Positions 1-7,458 of a stretch of 13,554 nt of DNA are shown piece by piece. The stretch is from contig PLMM01000171.1 of assembly GCA_003142495.1 (NCBI GenBank), positions 1,095-14,648 on the forward strand, written 5' to 3'. Below the pieces are notes generated by a model. The model did no database searches and was not told where the DNA came from. It saw only the letters and a program-made list of their open reading frames with translations. Position numbers and translations under genes: made by a program. Positions within the stretch are counted from its first letter, which is position 1. The number at the start of each line of letters is the position of its first letter. This stretch comes from Gemmatimonadota bacterium. GTDB taxonomy: Bacteria > Gemmatimonadota > Gemmatimonadetes > Gemmatimonadales > Gemmatimonadaceae.

Positions 1-399
1 AGCGGGAAGGGAAACTTGCAGCCGCTCGAGGCGGCGGGGCACGCGGTGCACCTCTCGCTCGGGCCGCCGAGCGCGGGGAAGGCAAAGGTCGCCGATGTGG
101 GGCCGACGAGCGTGACGCTCTTCGATCAGGGGCTCACCCAGGTGGTGCAGGCGGCGGTGACCGGGCTCAAACCGAAGACATCGTACGTGCTCGTGCTCTC
201 GAGCTTGCAGAAGGGCCACGGTGAGCTGCAGTCGCTCGCCTCGTTCACGACGAATCCGGCGGGCGCGGCGATCGTGAACGCGGTGGGCCCGATCCGGCAG
301 CTGGTGCAGGGCGAGAGCAAGAATCCGCGGCGCTATCTCGTGATCACGACGGGAACGGCGGAGCAGACGGGGGAAGTGGTACAGGTGCAGGTGCAGTGA
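1..399 (+). CDS. C-terminal part of an unrecognised protein (5' end outside window)
   Basis: The reading frame is open from the first base of the window and ends at TGA 397-399, so the gene is truncated by the window edge. The TTG at 16 is only the first possible start inside the window and is probably internal. About 132 residues are visible. They are rich in Val, Gly, Thr and Ala, with no cysteine and no hydrophobic membrane segment. A stretch reading V-x-G-L-K-P-x-T-x-Y, followed by a short strand ending F-T-T, resembles the last strands of a fibronectin-III-like beta-sandwich. The tail is Gln/Val-rich (VQVQVQ). I do not recognise the family, and a beta-sandwich exported or surface domain is only inference. 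No neighbour gives a functional hint. I am confident that it is coding, because of the long open frame and the downstream gap, but not of its role. Confidence 0.6.
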   Translation, partial: SGKGNLQPLEAAGHAVHLSLGPPSAGKAKVADVGPTSVTLFDQGLTQVVQAAVTGLKPKTSYVLVLSSLQKGHGELQSLASFTTNPAGAAIVNAVGPIRQLVQGESKNPRRYLVITTGTAEQTGEVVQVQVQ

Positions 400-454
400 G
401 CTCGAGCTGAGTCATTCGTTGCGCGCCTCCCGCTGACCCCCCCCCGCGGCATGG

Positions 455-475
455 ACGCGCGTCCCCTCCGCGCGT
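455..475. other. GC-rich inverted repeat in the 400-526 gap
   Basis: ACGCGCG (455-461) and CGCGCGT (469-475) form a perfect 7-bp stem around a 7-base loop. There is no T-run after it, so it is not a convincing intrinsic terminator. It lies between the stop of the first gene and the kinase start, just after a run of nine C residues (437-445). It could act as an mRNA end structure or be chance in GC-rich DNA. Nothing else recognisable lies in the gap. Confidence 0.3.
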
Positions 476-526
476 ACCTTCCCCTCGCCGCCGAGCTCGC
501 CCCTTCTCCGCCCGATCAAAAGGCAC

Positions 527-3151
527 ATGGAAGACGCTCCTCCTCGCCTCGTCGAAGCGCTCGCCGATAAGTATCGCCTCGAGCGCGTACTCGGCGCCGG
601 CGGCATGGCCACCGTCTACCTCGCGCACGATATCAAGCACGATCGCAGCGTGGCCGTGAAGGTGCTCCGCCCCGAGCTCGCCGCGGTCATCGGCGCCGAT
701 CGCTTTCTGAGCGAGATCAAGACGACCGCGAATCTGCAGCACCCGCACATCCTCTCGCTCTTCGATTCCGGCTCCGTCGACGGCACGGTGTTCTACGTCA
801 TGCCGTTCGTCGACGGCGAGTCACTGCGTGACCGGCTCAAGCGCGAGAAGCAGCTGCCGGTCGACGATGCGCTGCGGATCGGGAGAGAGGTTGCCGACGC
901 GCTGCAGTACGCGCACGAGCACGGCGTCATCCATCGCGACATCAAGCCCGAGAATATCCTGCTCCAGGGCGGGCACGCGCTCGTGGCCGACTTCGGAATA
1001 GCGTTGGCCGCGTCGAAGGTCGGCGGCAACCGGATGACGGAAACAGGGATGTCGCTCGGCACGCCGCAGTACATGAGCCCCGAGCAGGCGATGGGCGAGC
1101 GCGAGCTCGATGCGCGCACCGACATCTACGCACTCGGCTGCGTGATGTTCGAGATGCTCGCGGGCGAGCCGCCGTTCACCGGCCCCACCGCGCAGGCGAT
1201 CGTTGCGAAGGTCGTCACCGCGCCCGCGCCGTCGGTGCGCAGCAAGCGTGACAGCGTGCCGGAGAATGTTGATGAGGCCATCCGCGTCGCGCTGCAGAAG
1301 ACGCCGGCCGATCGCTTTCGGAGCGCGGCCGAATTCGCAGCCGCGCTCGGCTCCAGTACGTTCACGACAGGTCGGGTCAGCACGCCTGGGCAGGCGCGAA
1401 CATCGCCGCGCCGCACGGCTGCGATGGTCGGCATCGGCGCACTCATCGCCGTCGCAGCCTTTTTCCTCGGCGGCACGCTCCGCGGCGGCAGCGGCGCACC
1501 ACCGCTCGTGTTCGGCCGAGCGACGCACGTCACCTGGGATCCAGGTCTCGAGATCACCCCGGCGCTCTCACCGGACGGGCGCTCGGTCGCGTATGCGGCC
1601 GGTCCGCTCGTGTACACGCACGTGATGGTGCGCCCCGTCGGCGATGGACGTGCGATCGCGCTCACCGGCGATACGACGGCTGCGGAGAGCGACCCAGAGT
1701 GGTCGCGCGACGGATCGCGCATACTCTTCCTCGCTCGCGGCGGCGTCTTCAGCGCGCCTGCGGGGGGCGGTCCGGCGCGCGCCGAGGTCCCCAGTGATGC
1801 GCAATCGCCGGTTACCTCCGCAACCTGGTCGCCGGATGGCAAGGAGATCGCATTCCTGCGCGGTGAGTCGCTGTTCGTTCGCGAGTCCGGGGCATCCGTT
1901 CGCGCGATCGCACGCATCGCGCAGGCGGCACGATGCTCGTGGTCGCCCAATGGAGTCTTCATCGCGTGCCCAGTCGGCGATCAGTTCTATTCCGCAGCCG
2001 GCCTCCTCTTTGCGAACCAGTCGCCGGCGTGGATCGTCCTCGCCCGTGTGCGCGACGGCGCACTGACGACAGTCACCGATTCACTCTCGCTCAATCACTC
2101 GCCGGTGTGGTCTCCCGACAGTCGGTGGATTTACTTCATATCCAACCGCGACGGACCATCCGATGTCTATGGCGTTCCCATCACGACGACAGGAACGGCG
2201 GGTGGCGCGGTGGAGCGATTGAGCACCGGCCTCGGCGCGCACACCATCTCGCTGTCGAGCGATGGAACACGGCTGGCCTATTCGCGCTACACGAGTCGCT
2301 CGAGCCTGTGGTCACTTCCGATGCCGACGAGTCCACCCGTCTCGACTGCTCTGGCAACTCGCGTCACGAACGCCAACGAGTTCATCGAATCGTTGGCCAT
2401 CTCATCGGATGGCAAGTGGCTCTACTACGATTCGGATCTTCCTGGCAACGCTGACCTCTTTCGGGTGCCGGCCGCCGGTGGCGATCCGGAGCAGCTCACG
2501 ACCGATCGGGCCGACGACTTCGCGCCCGATCCGTCTCCCGACGGTCGCGAGATTGCCTTCCACTCGTGGCGCAGCGGCTCGCGCGACATCTACGTGATGC
2601 GACTCGATGGCGGCGGAGTGCAGCAAGTCACGAATACGCCTCGCCGTCAAGAGGGATTGGCGCGCTGGTCGCCGGACGGCCAGGCGCTGACATTCACGCA
2701 GATTTCTCCGCCGTTCGGGATTTGGGTAGCTCGCCGCGACAAGAGCGGGCACTGGGGCGAGGCCAGGTTGCTCCAGGCGGGAGGATTCTTCCCGCTCTGG
2801 TCGCCGGACGGAAAATCCATCGTCTTCGGGAAATCGCTTCTTGGAGGGGTGCTCGAGATCATGCCGGCCGACTCGGGTGCGGCGCGCACGCTGATCTCGG
2901 CACCGGGCGATTTCGCATGGATCACGTGGCCGAAGAACGGGCCGATCTACTACAGCATCCACGACGCGCGCGGCAACGCCGCGATCTGGTCGATCTCGCC
3001 GGAGGGCGGCGCGCCGCGCCTGCAGGTTCGTTTCGATCCTCTACTGCATCCCTCCACGCGCAGCGTGTTCGCACTCGGCAATGGCCGCATCTATTTCAGC
3101 GCCGAAGATCGCGAGAGCGACATCTGGGTGATGGAGACGCGGCGGCCGTAG
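527..3151 (+). CDS. Transmembrane Ser/Thr protein kinase with PD40/TolB-like beta-propeller
   Basis: This 874-residue protein is a Hanks-type kinase that should phosphorylate Ser/Thr on cytoplasmic targets in response to a signal. The kinase domain spans about residues 17-275: Gly-rich loop LGAGGMATV (22-30), VAVK lysine K45, probable alpha-C glutamate E63, catalytic HRD (136-138) in HRDIKPEN, DFG (155-157), SPE (184-186) and DIYALG (199-204). All catalytic residues are intact. A hydrophobic segment at about 299-316 is the only membrane helix. The remainder, about 320-874, carries at least ten PD40-type motifs (SPDG or variants near 348, 393, 435, 473, 529, 577, 626, 670, 715 and 759), as expected of a TolB-like propeller outside the membrane. 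The ATG at 527 has AAAAGG only 3 bases upstream, a weak and close ribosome site, but the kinase fold begins at once after it. The propeller ligand is unknown. Confidence 0.95.
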   Translation: MEDAPPRLVEALADKYRLERVLGAGGMATVYLAHDIKHDRSVAVKVLRPELAAVIGADRFLSEIKTTANLQHPHILSLFDSGSVDGTVFYVMPFVDGESLRDRLKREKQLPVDDALRIGREVADALQYAHEHGVIHRDIKPENILLQGGHALVADFGIALAASKVGGNRMTETGMSLGTPQYMSPEQAMGERELDARTDIYALGCVMFEMLAGEPPFTGPTAQAIVAKVVTAPAPSVRSKRDSVPENVDEAIRVALQKTPADRFRSAAEFAAALGSSTFTTGRVSTPGQARTSPRRTAAMVGIGALIAVAAFFLGGTLRGGSGAPPLVFGRATHVTWDPGLEITPALSPDGRSVAYAAGPLVYTHVMVRPVGDGRAIALTGDTTAAESDPEWSRDGSRILFLARGGVFSAPAGGGPARAEVPSDAQSPVTSATWSPDGKEIAFLRGESLFVRESGASVRAIARIAQAARCSWSPNGVFIACPVGDQFYSAAGLLFANQSPAWIVLARVRDGALTTVTDSLSLNHSPVWSPDSRWIYFISNRDGPSDVYGVPITTTGTAGGAVERLSTGLGAHTISLSSDGTRLAYSRYTSRSSLWSLPMPTSPPVSTALATRVTNANEFIESLAISSDGKWLYYDSDLPGNADLFRVPAAGGDPEQLTTDRADDFAPDPSPDGREIAFHSWRSGSRDIYVMRLDGGGVQQVTNTPRRQEGLARWSPDGQALTFTQISPPFGIWVARRDKSGHWGEARLLQAGGFFPLWSPDGKSIVFGKSLLGGVLEIMPADSGAARTLISAPGDFAWITWPKNGPIYYSIHDARGNAAIWSISPEGGAPRLQVRFDPLLHPSTRSVFALGNGRIYFSAEDRESDIWVMETRRP

Positions 3152-3179
3152 CTGCGTCATGCGCGCCCCGCCACCCCTG

Positions 3180-3252
3180 GTATGGCGCATTCGACGTGAC
3201 CCCCGGACAACGGCTGTACGTCGAGCCGAAGGAGCGCGTGCATATCTGGTAG
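3180..3252 (+). other. Possible short relic of a coding sequence
   Basis: Immediately after the kinase, one frame reads an orderly, protein-like stretch ending PGQRLYVEPKERVHIW and a TAG at 3250-3252. It has no start codon of its own. The same frame continues upstream only as the shadow of the kinase gene. The pattern loosely recalls the last strand of ABC-transporter ATPase C-terminal (TOBE) domains, which is weak memory-based similarity. It may be the tail of a gene whose 5' part was lost when the kinase inserted or expanded, or it may be chance. Confidence 0.15.
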
Positions 3253-3278
3253 CATCGGCGCATCGCAGCCTTGCTACC
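3191..3278. repeat. Two successive inverted repeats upstream of the small exported protein
   Basis: TCGACGT (3191-3197) pairs with ACGTCGA (3218-3224) across 20 bases. GGTAGCA (3248-3254) pairs with TGCTACC (3272-3278) across 17 bases. Both are perfect 7-bp arms in the 182-bp gap 3152-3333. They could be operator half-sites or stems in the leader of the next gene. I see no clear -35/-10 pair here, and no T-run that would make either one a terminator. Confidence 0.35.
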
Positions 3279-3333
3279 GGCTGGCGCAGGCAGCACCTTC
3301 GGAAACTCATTTCTCACTCCGGAGTTGCCGCCG

Positions 3334-3693
3334 ATGTTCATCGCCACCCGTCTACTCGTCGCCGCTGTCGCCACCATCGCGCTCGCCACCGTGCCCATCT
3401 ATCCGGGTGCGACATTCGACGCGGCAGCATCGAAAGCGGCGAACGCTCCGCATCCAAACTTTCCGTACAGGGTGTACATAACCCCGGATTCGTACGAGCA
3501 GGTCGTGGCCTTCTACAAGAGCAAGGGCGCGGCGCAGTCGATGCCCATCTCGATCGGGAACGACGCGACGCAGAAACAGGCGATGTTCTCGATGAGCGAC
3601 AGCACGATCATGATCGCGTGGCCCGCGAACATCAGGGACAAGAGCGGAAAGGTCGTCGCGCGAAAGGGAACGACTATCGCGATCGGCTCCTGA
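3334..3693 (+). CDS. Small exported protein of unknown function
   Basis: The product has 119 residues. An N-terminal Lys/Arg-poor but hydrophobic stretch (MFIATRLLVAAVATIALAT) looks like a signal peptide, so the protein is probably periplasmic or surface-exposed. There is no lipobox cysteine. The mature part holds a segment reading Y-x-T-x-D-S-Y-E-Q-V-V-A-F-Y-K-S-K-G, an amphipathic helix after a strand, followed by short strands. Its layout recalls small hypothetical secreted proteins with a 'D-S-x-x-x-V-V-x-F-Y-K' helix, but I cannot name a family. The ATG at 3334 is chosen over the in-frame TTG at 3271 because GGAG (3321-3324) sits 9 bases upstream and because it places the signal peptide at the N-terminus. 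It converges on the minus-strand unit, with only 12 bases between stop codons. Confidence 0.75.
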   Translation: MFIATRLLVAAVATIALATVPIYPGATFDAAASKAANAPHPNFPYRVYITPDSYEQVVAFYKSKGAAQSMPISIGNDATQKQAMFSMSDSTIMIAWPANIRDKSGKVVARKGTTIAIGS

Positions 3694-3705
3694 GGTCGCG
3701 CCGCG

Positions 3706-4428
3706 CTACCGCCCGCGATCCGAGTGCAGCCGGGTCAGCTCGTTCTGCGCGGGCTCATACTCCGGCGAGTCCGCGAGCAGCTGCTGTAGCATCGTGATCG
3801 CCTGCTGCACGCGCCCCGCGTCGCGCGCTTCGATCGCGCGCGCGAAGAGCAGCGTCGTCTGATACGATGCCTTCTGCGTAAGCTCGTGCGCGCGCTTGCC
3901 GTCCTTGGGCAGCTCGGCGAGATGCATGTCGTGGCTCAGATGCTCGGACAGCTGGCCGATCAGCGACGCGAGATTCGCCTGCTTCCCCTCGGCGCTCGCG
4001 GTGTGTTCCACCTGCGCGGTCGCGACGTCGACCACGTACGCGGCGATCCGAATCGTGCCATGCCCGTCGCCCGTGAAGGTGCCGCGAATCATCCACTGCG
4101 CGCCGAGGATGCGGCCGGCGTGCGACGCGGCTTCATCGTCGATGCGTCCCTGCGGATCGACCTTCTGTGAGGCGAGCACGCGCCGAAGTCGCGCGGGCTC
4201 GACGGTGCGGAGGGCGGGGTTGCGCGAGAGCTCGATGAGAATGAGCTCGGGAACGCCGCTGACGAGCGGGTTGAGCGCGACGTGCTCGTCGCCAACGACG
4301 CTGTTCGCAAAGGGGAGGGCGCCAACCAGTGGCCACGACTCGTGCTGCTGCGCCGAAAGGCGCACCGCACTCGCGACGAGCGTCGCGAGGAGCATCACGG
4401 TCAGGCGGTTCGAACTTCGGCGACTCAT
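3706..4428 (-). CDS. CsgG-like exported protein with C-terminal helical repeat
   Basis: The product has 240 residues. It starts with basic residues and a hydrophobic stretch (about 9-26), then SAQQ, a likely signal-peptidase I site. There is no cysteine, so it is not a lipoprotein. Residues about 33-165 follow the CsgG/FlgO-type pattern: an initial strand 'VGALPFANS', an L-x-x-L-x-x-E/S-L-x-x-N helix, a 'VEPARLRRVL' segment, then 'AGRILGAQWMIRGTF' and strands. The final 45 residues (about 190-235) form an amphipathic helical pair resembling one TPR. Members of this fold sense or assemble envelope structures, but the role here is unknown. GGGGG lies 5-9 bases before the ATG. The gene is 12 bases behind the MBL-fold gene and is probably co-transcribed with it. 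The fold assignment is moderately sure and the function is not. Confidence 0.75.
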   Translation of the reverse strand: MSRRSSNRLTVMLLATLVASAVRLSAQQHESWPLVGALPFANSVVGDEHVALNPLVSGVPELILIELSRNPALRTVEPARLRRVLASQKVDPQGRIDDEAASHAGRILGAQWMIRGTFTGDGHGTIRIAAYVVDVATAQVEHTASAEGKQANLASLIGQLSEHLSHDMHLAELPKDGKRAHELTQKASYQTTLLFARAIEARDAGRVQQAITMLQQLLADSPEYEPAQNELTRLHSDRGR

Positions 4429-4440
4429 GTTGTCCCCCGG

Positions 4441-5310
4441 CTACACGGTGAGCGTCGTCCCCTCCGCGGCCGCCAGTACTTCGAGACGCGCGCCCTTCTC
4501 GCTCACGCGCTTCTGGCATGCCGCAAGCTGTTCGCTCAGCGCGATATCGGAACGCTCGGGATGGTGATGAAAGAGCACCAGCCGTTGCACTCCCGCGTCG
4601 ATCGCGAGGTCCACGACGTCTTCGTACCGCGAGTGTCCCCACCCGCGGTGCCGCTCATACTCGTCGGCCGTATACTGCGCATCGTGCACGAGCAGTGACG
4701 CGCCGCGCACGAATTGCACGAGCTCATCGCGCCACCCCGGCGCCGACGAATATCCCTCGGCGTTGCCGAGCTCGTTATCCGAAATGTAGACGAGTGCGGG
4801 GGCACCAGAGTTACCGTCTGTAATGCGATATCCCGTTGCACCGCCCGGATGCCGCAGTGGAGTCGTTTTGAGGGCGTAACCGTCGCCGCGCTCCACCTCG
4901 TTGAGCGCCCGAAAGTGCACCTGCGCGCGAAACGCATCGAACGTCACGGGGAAGACCGCAGCTGTCATCTGCGCGCGCAGGGCGTACTCGATGCCGCCGA
5001 GCAGCGCTGGCGCGCCGCGAAAGGTGAACTCGTGGCCCGCCCCGAAGAGCGGCGTGAAGTACGGGATCCCCTGGATGTGATCCCAGTGCGCGTGGCTGAG
5101 TAGAATGTCGGCGACGATCGGCTTGCCGCCTGCGCGCTCGAGCAGCGAGTAGCCGAGGTGGCGAATGCCGGTGCCCGCGTCGAGGATCAATAGCGCGTTG
5201 GTGCCTGTGCGCAGCTCGACGCAGGGCGTGTTGCCGCCGAAGTACGCCGTCGATGCGCCGGGTGCTGGTACGGAGCCGCGCGTTCCCCAGAAGGTGACTG
5301 TGAGCGTCAT
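4441..5310 (-). CDS. MBL-fold metallo-hydrolase
   Basis: The product has 289 residues and belongs to the metallo-beta-lactamase superfamily of two-metal hydrolases. The metal-binding signature HxHxDH is present as SHAHWDH (H73, H75, D77, H78), followed by H154, D178 or D210, and H226 or the HHH at 248-250. The opening 'FWGTRGS' and 'LDAGTGIRHLG' (43-53) are typical of the branch containing PhnP-like phosphodiesterases and other small-phosphoester hydrolases. There is no signal peptide, so it should be cytoplasmic. It follows the Crp/Fnr gene by 15 bases and precedes the CsgG-like gene by 12, which indicates one transcript. Pairing with a cyclic-nucleotide-type regulator suggests cyclic nucleotide turnover, but that is inference. 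RNA-processing or other ester substrates are equally possible. No clean Shine-Dalgarno is seen. Confidence 0.88.
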   Translation of the reverse strand: MTLTVTFWGTRGSVPAPGASTAYFGGNTPCVELRTGTNALLILDAGTGIRHLGYSLLERAGGKPIVADILLSHAHWDHIQGIPYFTPLFGAGHEFTFRGAPALLGGIEYALRAQMTAAVFPVTFDAFRAQVHFRALNEVERGDGYALKTTPLRHPGGATGYRITDGNSGAPALVYISDNELGNAEGYSSAPGWRDELVQFVRGASLLVHDAQYTADEYERHRGWGHSRYEDVVDLAIDAGVQRLVLFHHHPERSDIALSEQLAACQKRVSEKGARLEVLAAAEGTTLTV

Positions 5311-5325
5311 GCCGCGCTCACGCGC

Positions 5326-6000
5326 TCAGACTTTGACTCGTGCCAGCGCTTCGAGTCCCTCGCGGTTGGCTACGGAGATCTGGCGGCGCTCGACGTCGAT
5401 CAGTCCGCGGTCCTGAAAGTCGCGCATGGCGCGCGAGACGGTCTCTCTGCTCGCGCCGATCATCTGCGCGATCGTCTGGTGCGTGAGCCGCTTCTCGATC
5501 ACCGTGCCGCCGCTCTCGCCGGCCGCGTCGAGCAGCAGTCGCGCGATACGTCCGTCGACGTCGAGCAGCACGAGACGGCCGATCTGTTCGTCGGCGCGGC
5601 GCAGTCGGCGCGAGAGTTCCTGCAAGAGCGCCCACGCGACGGCGGGCGACTCGAGCACGCGCCGGCGGAAGTCGTCGCGGTGCAGCACGAGCAGCGTCGC
5701 GTCTTCCATCGCGATCACGTGCGCGGAGCGCGGGCGGCTATCGATGAGCGAGAGCTCGCCGAAGTGATTGCTGACGCCGAGGATGCCGAGGATGACTTCG
5801 CGGCCGTCTTCGCCGATGAGCACGACTTTGACGCGGCCGGAGCGCACGATGAAGAGCGAGTCGCCGGGATCGTGCTCGAAGAGGATGACGCTCCCCTTGG
5901 GGTAGCTCCGCTCCCGGGTCACCTCGGCGAACTTCGCGAGTTCGGCGGCGTCGAGGCCACTGAGAAGGGGAACGGTGGAGAGAAAGTCCGCTGTTTCCAC
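5326..6000 (-). CDS. Crp/Fnr-family transcription regulator
   Basis: The product has 224 residues. Residues about 10-115 form a cyclic-nucleotide-binding beta-roll with a phosphate-cassette-like stretch FGELSLID followed by PRSA (G81, E82, R91, S92), which fits ligand-binding CRP relatives. A dimer helix covers about 118-142. A winged helix-turn-helix spans about 172-195, with recognition helix SRETVSRAM (R185, E186, R190). The protein has no cysteine, so an FNR-type iron-sulfur sensor is excluded. The start is a GTG at 6000 with a poor ribosome site. No better in-frame start exists near it, and the fold begins promptly. It leads the unit with the MBL hydrolase and CsgG-like genes and is divergent from rpmE. 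Its ligand could be cAMP, another cyclic nucleotide, or none. Confidence 0.92.
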   Translation of the reverse strand: METADFLSTVPLLSGLDAAELAKFAEVTRERSYPKGSVILFEHDPGDSLFIVRSGRVKVVLIGEDGREVILGILGVSNHFGELSLIDSRPRSAHVIAMEDATLLVLHRDDFRRRVLESPAVAWALLQELSRRLRRADEQIGRLVLLDVDGRIARLLLDAAGESGGTVIEKRLTHQTIAQMIGASRETVSRAMRDFQDRGLIDVERRQISVANREGLEALARVKV

Positions 6001-6055
6001 TTGCCACGCGGGAGAGAGGGGGAACTACGCCGGCTGGGCGCTGCGTTCACATGAT

Positions 6056-6077
6056 AGCTACGGGCAGAAGCTACGGG
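6056..6077. repeat. Tandem 9-bp direct repeat in the crp promoter region
   Basis: AGCTACGGG occurs at 6056-6064 and again at 6069-6077, a repeat period of 13 bases. The second copy overlaps the proposed -10 of the minus-strand promoter. Such spacing could place a regulator on one face of the helix, but no known binding motif is recognised. Confidence 0.4.
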
Positions 6078-6096
6078 TACCGGCGACCGCTGTCAA
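6068..6096 (-). promoter_or_regulatory. Predicted promoter of the crp-MBL-csgG-like unit
   Basis: On the minus strand, a perfect TTGACA (6096-6091) is followed after 17 bases by TAGCTT (6073-6068). This is a sigma-70-type arrangement with a weak -10. Transcription would start near 6061, giving a leader of about 60 bases before the GTG at 6000. Confidence 0.5.
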
Positions 6097-6117
6097 ACGC
6101 GCCAACTCTTTGTCAGC

Positions 6118-6147
6118 TTGTCCTTTACCCTCTCCCGGCGCTATATT
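6118..6147 (+). promoter_or_regulatory. rpmE: Predicted promoter of the rpmE-prfA operon
   Basis: TTGTCC (6118-6123), an 18-base spacer and TATATT (6142-6147) match a sigma-70-type promoter. Transcription would begin near 6154, about 40 bases before the rpmE ATG. This is the only good promoter pattern that I see ahead of the eight overlapping cistrons. Confidence 0.5.
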
Positions 6148-6193
6148 TCAAAGCTGTCCCCGACTCACCCTCAGCGCTACCGAGGCATCAACA

Positions 6194-6397
6194 ATGAAAG
6201 CTGATATCCATCCGACGTACGCGACCACCACCGTCAAGTGCGCGTGCGGCAATGAATTCGTCACGCGGTCCACGCAGTCCGAGATTCACACGGACATCTG
6301 CGGCAACTGCCACCCGTTCTACACGGGCAAGCAGAAGCTCATCGACACCGCTGGTCGCGTCGAGCGCTTCCGCCAGAAGTACGGGAAGCCGGCCTGA
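6194..6397 (+). CDS. rpmE: 50S ribosomal protein L31 (zinc-binding form)
   Basis: The product has 67 residues, the usual length of bacterial L31, which sits on the large subunit and bridges to the small-subunit head. Four cysteines (C16, C18, C36, C39) in CAC and CGNC give the zinc-binding 'C+' form. The segment [17 protein letters not shown] is the hallmark of the family. The ATG at 6194 has GAGG (6182-6185) 8 bases upstream. An upstream extension of the frame is rejected because it would add residues unknown in L31. It is the first gene of the overlapping operon: its TGA (6395-6397) overlaps the proposed CTG start of prfA. The rpmE-prfA-prmC order is seen in many bacteria. Confidence 0.97.
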   Translation: MKADIHPTYATTTVKCACGNEFVTRSTQSEIHTDICGNCHPFYTGKQKLIDTAGRVERFRQKYGKPA

Positions 6398-7458
6398 GCA
6401 TCCATGATCGGCTCGATGAAGCGCTCGCCAGATTCGAAGAGGTAGAGGGCGAGCTTTCAGCCGCTCCGAGCGGGCGGGACCCGTCGCGATTCGCCGAGTT
6501 GGGGCGAGAGCATAGGCGGTTGGCCCCCGTGAAGGAGTTGGCCACGCAGCTTCGGAAGTTCGAGAGCGAGCTCGCGCAAACGCGCGAGCTCGTTGTCGTA
6601 GACGACCCGGAGATGGCCGCGGAGGCGCGCGCGGAAGAGGCGCGGCTCGTCGCGCACATTGCGCAGCTCGAGGCCGAGCTCACGCCGCTCTTGCTCCCGC
6701 GCGATCCGATGGACGATCGCCCCGCCATCGTCGAGATTCGCGCGGGCACCGGCGGCGACGAGGCCGCGCTCTTCGCCGCCGATCTCTATCGCATGTACAC
6801 GCGCTACGCCGAGCATCGGCACTGGCGGATCGAGACCATCTCGCATTCGGATGGATCGCTCGGCGGCTTGAAGGAAGCAATTTTTAAGGTGGAAGGGGAC
6901 GGGGCTTTTGGGCGGCTGCGGTGGGAGAGTGGGGTGCATCGCGTGCAGCGCGTGCCGGCGACGGAGAATCAGGGGCGCATCCACACGTCGGCGGCGACGG
7001 TGGCGGTGCTGCCTGAGGCGGAAGAAGTGGACGTCAAGATCGAGGACAAGGATCTGCGTATTGATGTTTTCCGCTCGTCGGGGCCCGGTGGGCAGAGCGT
7101 GAACACCACCGACTCCGCCGTGCGCATCACGCACATCCCCACGGGAATCGTCGTGAGCCAGCAGGATCAGAAGTCGCAGCTGCAGAACAAGCTCAAGGGA
7201 ATGCAGGTGCTGCGCTCGCGCATTCTCGACGCGCGGCTCGCGGAGATCGACTCCGCTCGATCGCGCATGCGGAAGACGCAGGTGGGCACCGGCGATCGCT
7301 CGGCGAAAATTCGCACGTACAACTTTCCGCAGAATCGCGTCACCGATCATCGGATAGGCTTCACGTCGCACGAGCTCGCGCACACGCTCGACGGCGATCT
7401 CGATGAGCTGATGAACGCGCTCGCGATCGCGACGCAGGAAGAGAAGCTCGATGCCTGA
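6394..7458 (+). CDS. prfA: Peptide chain release factor 1, probable CTG start
   Basis: RF1 reads UAA and UAG and triggers peptide release on the ribosome. The codon-reading tripeptide PAT lies in [10 protein letters not shown], and the catalytic GGQ in [14 protein letters not shown]. Counted from the CTG at 6394 the protein has 354 residues, with PAT at 188-190 and GGQ at 232-234, essentially the E. coli positions. The first standard start in frame, TTG at 6499, would remove 35 residues that still read as the normal RF1 N-terminal helix ([14 protein letters not shown]). No ATG, GTG or TTG exists in frame between the preceding in-frame stop at 6253-6255 and 6499. CTG at 6394 overlaps the rpmE stop as CTGA and has GGGAAG (6383-6388) 5 bases upstream. 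ATC at 6400 is the less likely alternative. The 3' end overlaps prmC by 8 bases. Confidence 0.93.
   Translation: MSIHDRLDEALARFEEVEGELSAAPSGRDPSRFAELGREHRRLAPVKELATQLRKFESELAQTRELVVVDDPEMAAEARAEEARLVAHIAQLEAELTPLLLPRDPMDDRPAIVEIRAGTGGDEAALFAADLYRMYTRYAEHRHWRIETISHSDGSLGGLKEAIFKVEGDGAFGRLRWESGVHRVQRVPATENQGRIHTSAATVAVLPEAEEVDVKIEDKDLRIDVFRSSGPGGQSVNTTDSAVRITHIPTGIVVSQQDQKSQLQNKLKGMQVLRSRILDARLAEIDSARSRMRKTQVGTGDRSAKIRTYNFPQNRVTDHRIGFTSHELAHTLDGDLDELMNALAIATQEEKLDA

Noticed and set aside
455..475. Intrinsic terminator for the first gene
   Set aside because: The stem is short and is followed by ACCTTCCCC, not by a T-run.
3271..3333. TTG start giving a 140-residue exported protein
   Set aside because: It would bury the signal peptide behind 21 residues. 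The ATG at 3334 has a well-placed GGAG.
6499..7458. prfA starting at TTG 6499
   Set aside because: This would remove a recognisable RF1 N-terminal helix and leave 319 residues, shorter than the family.
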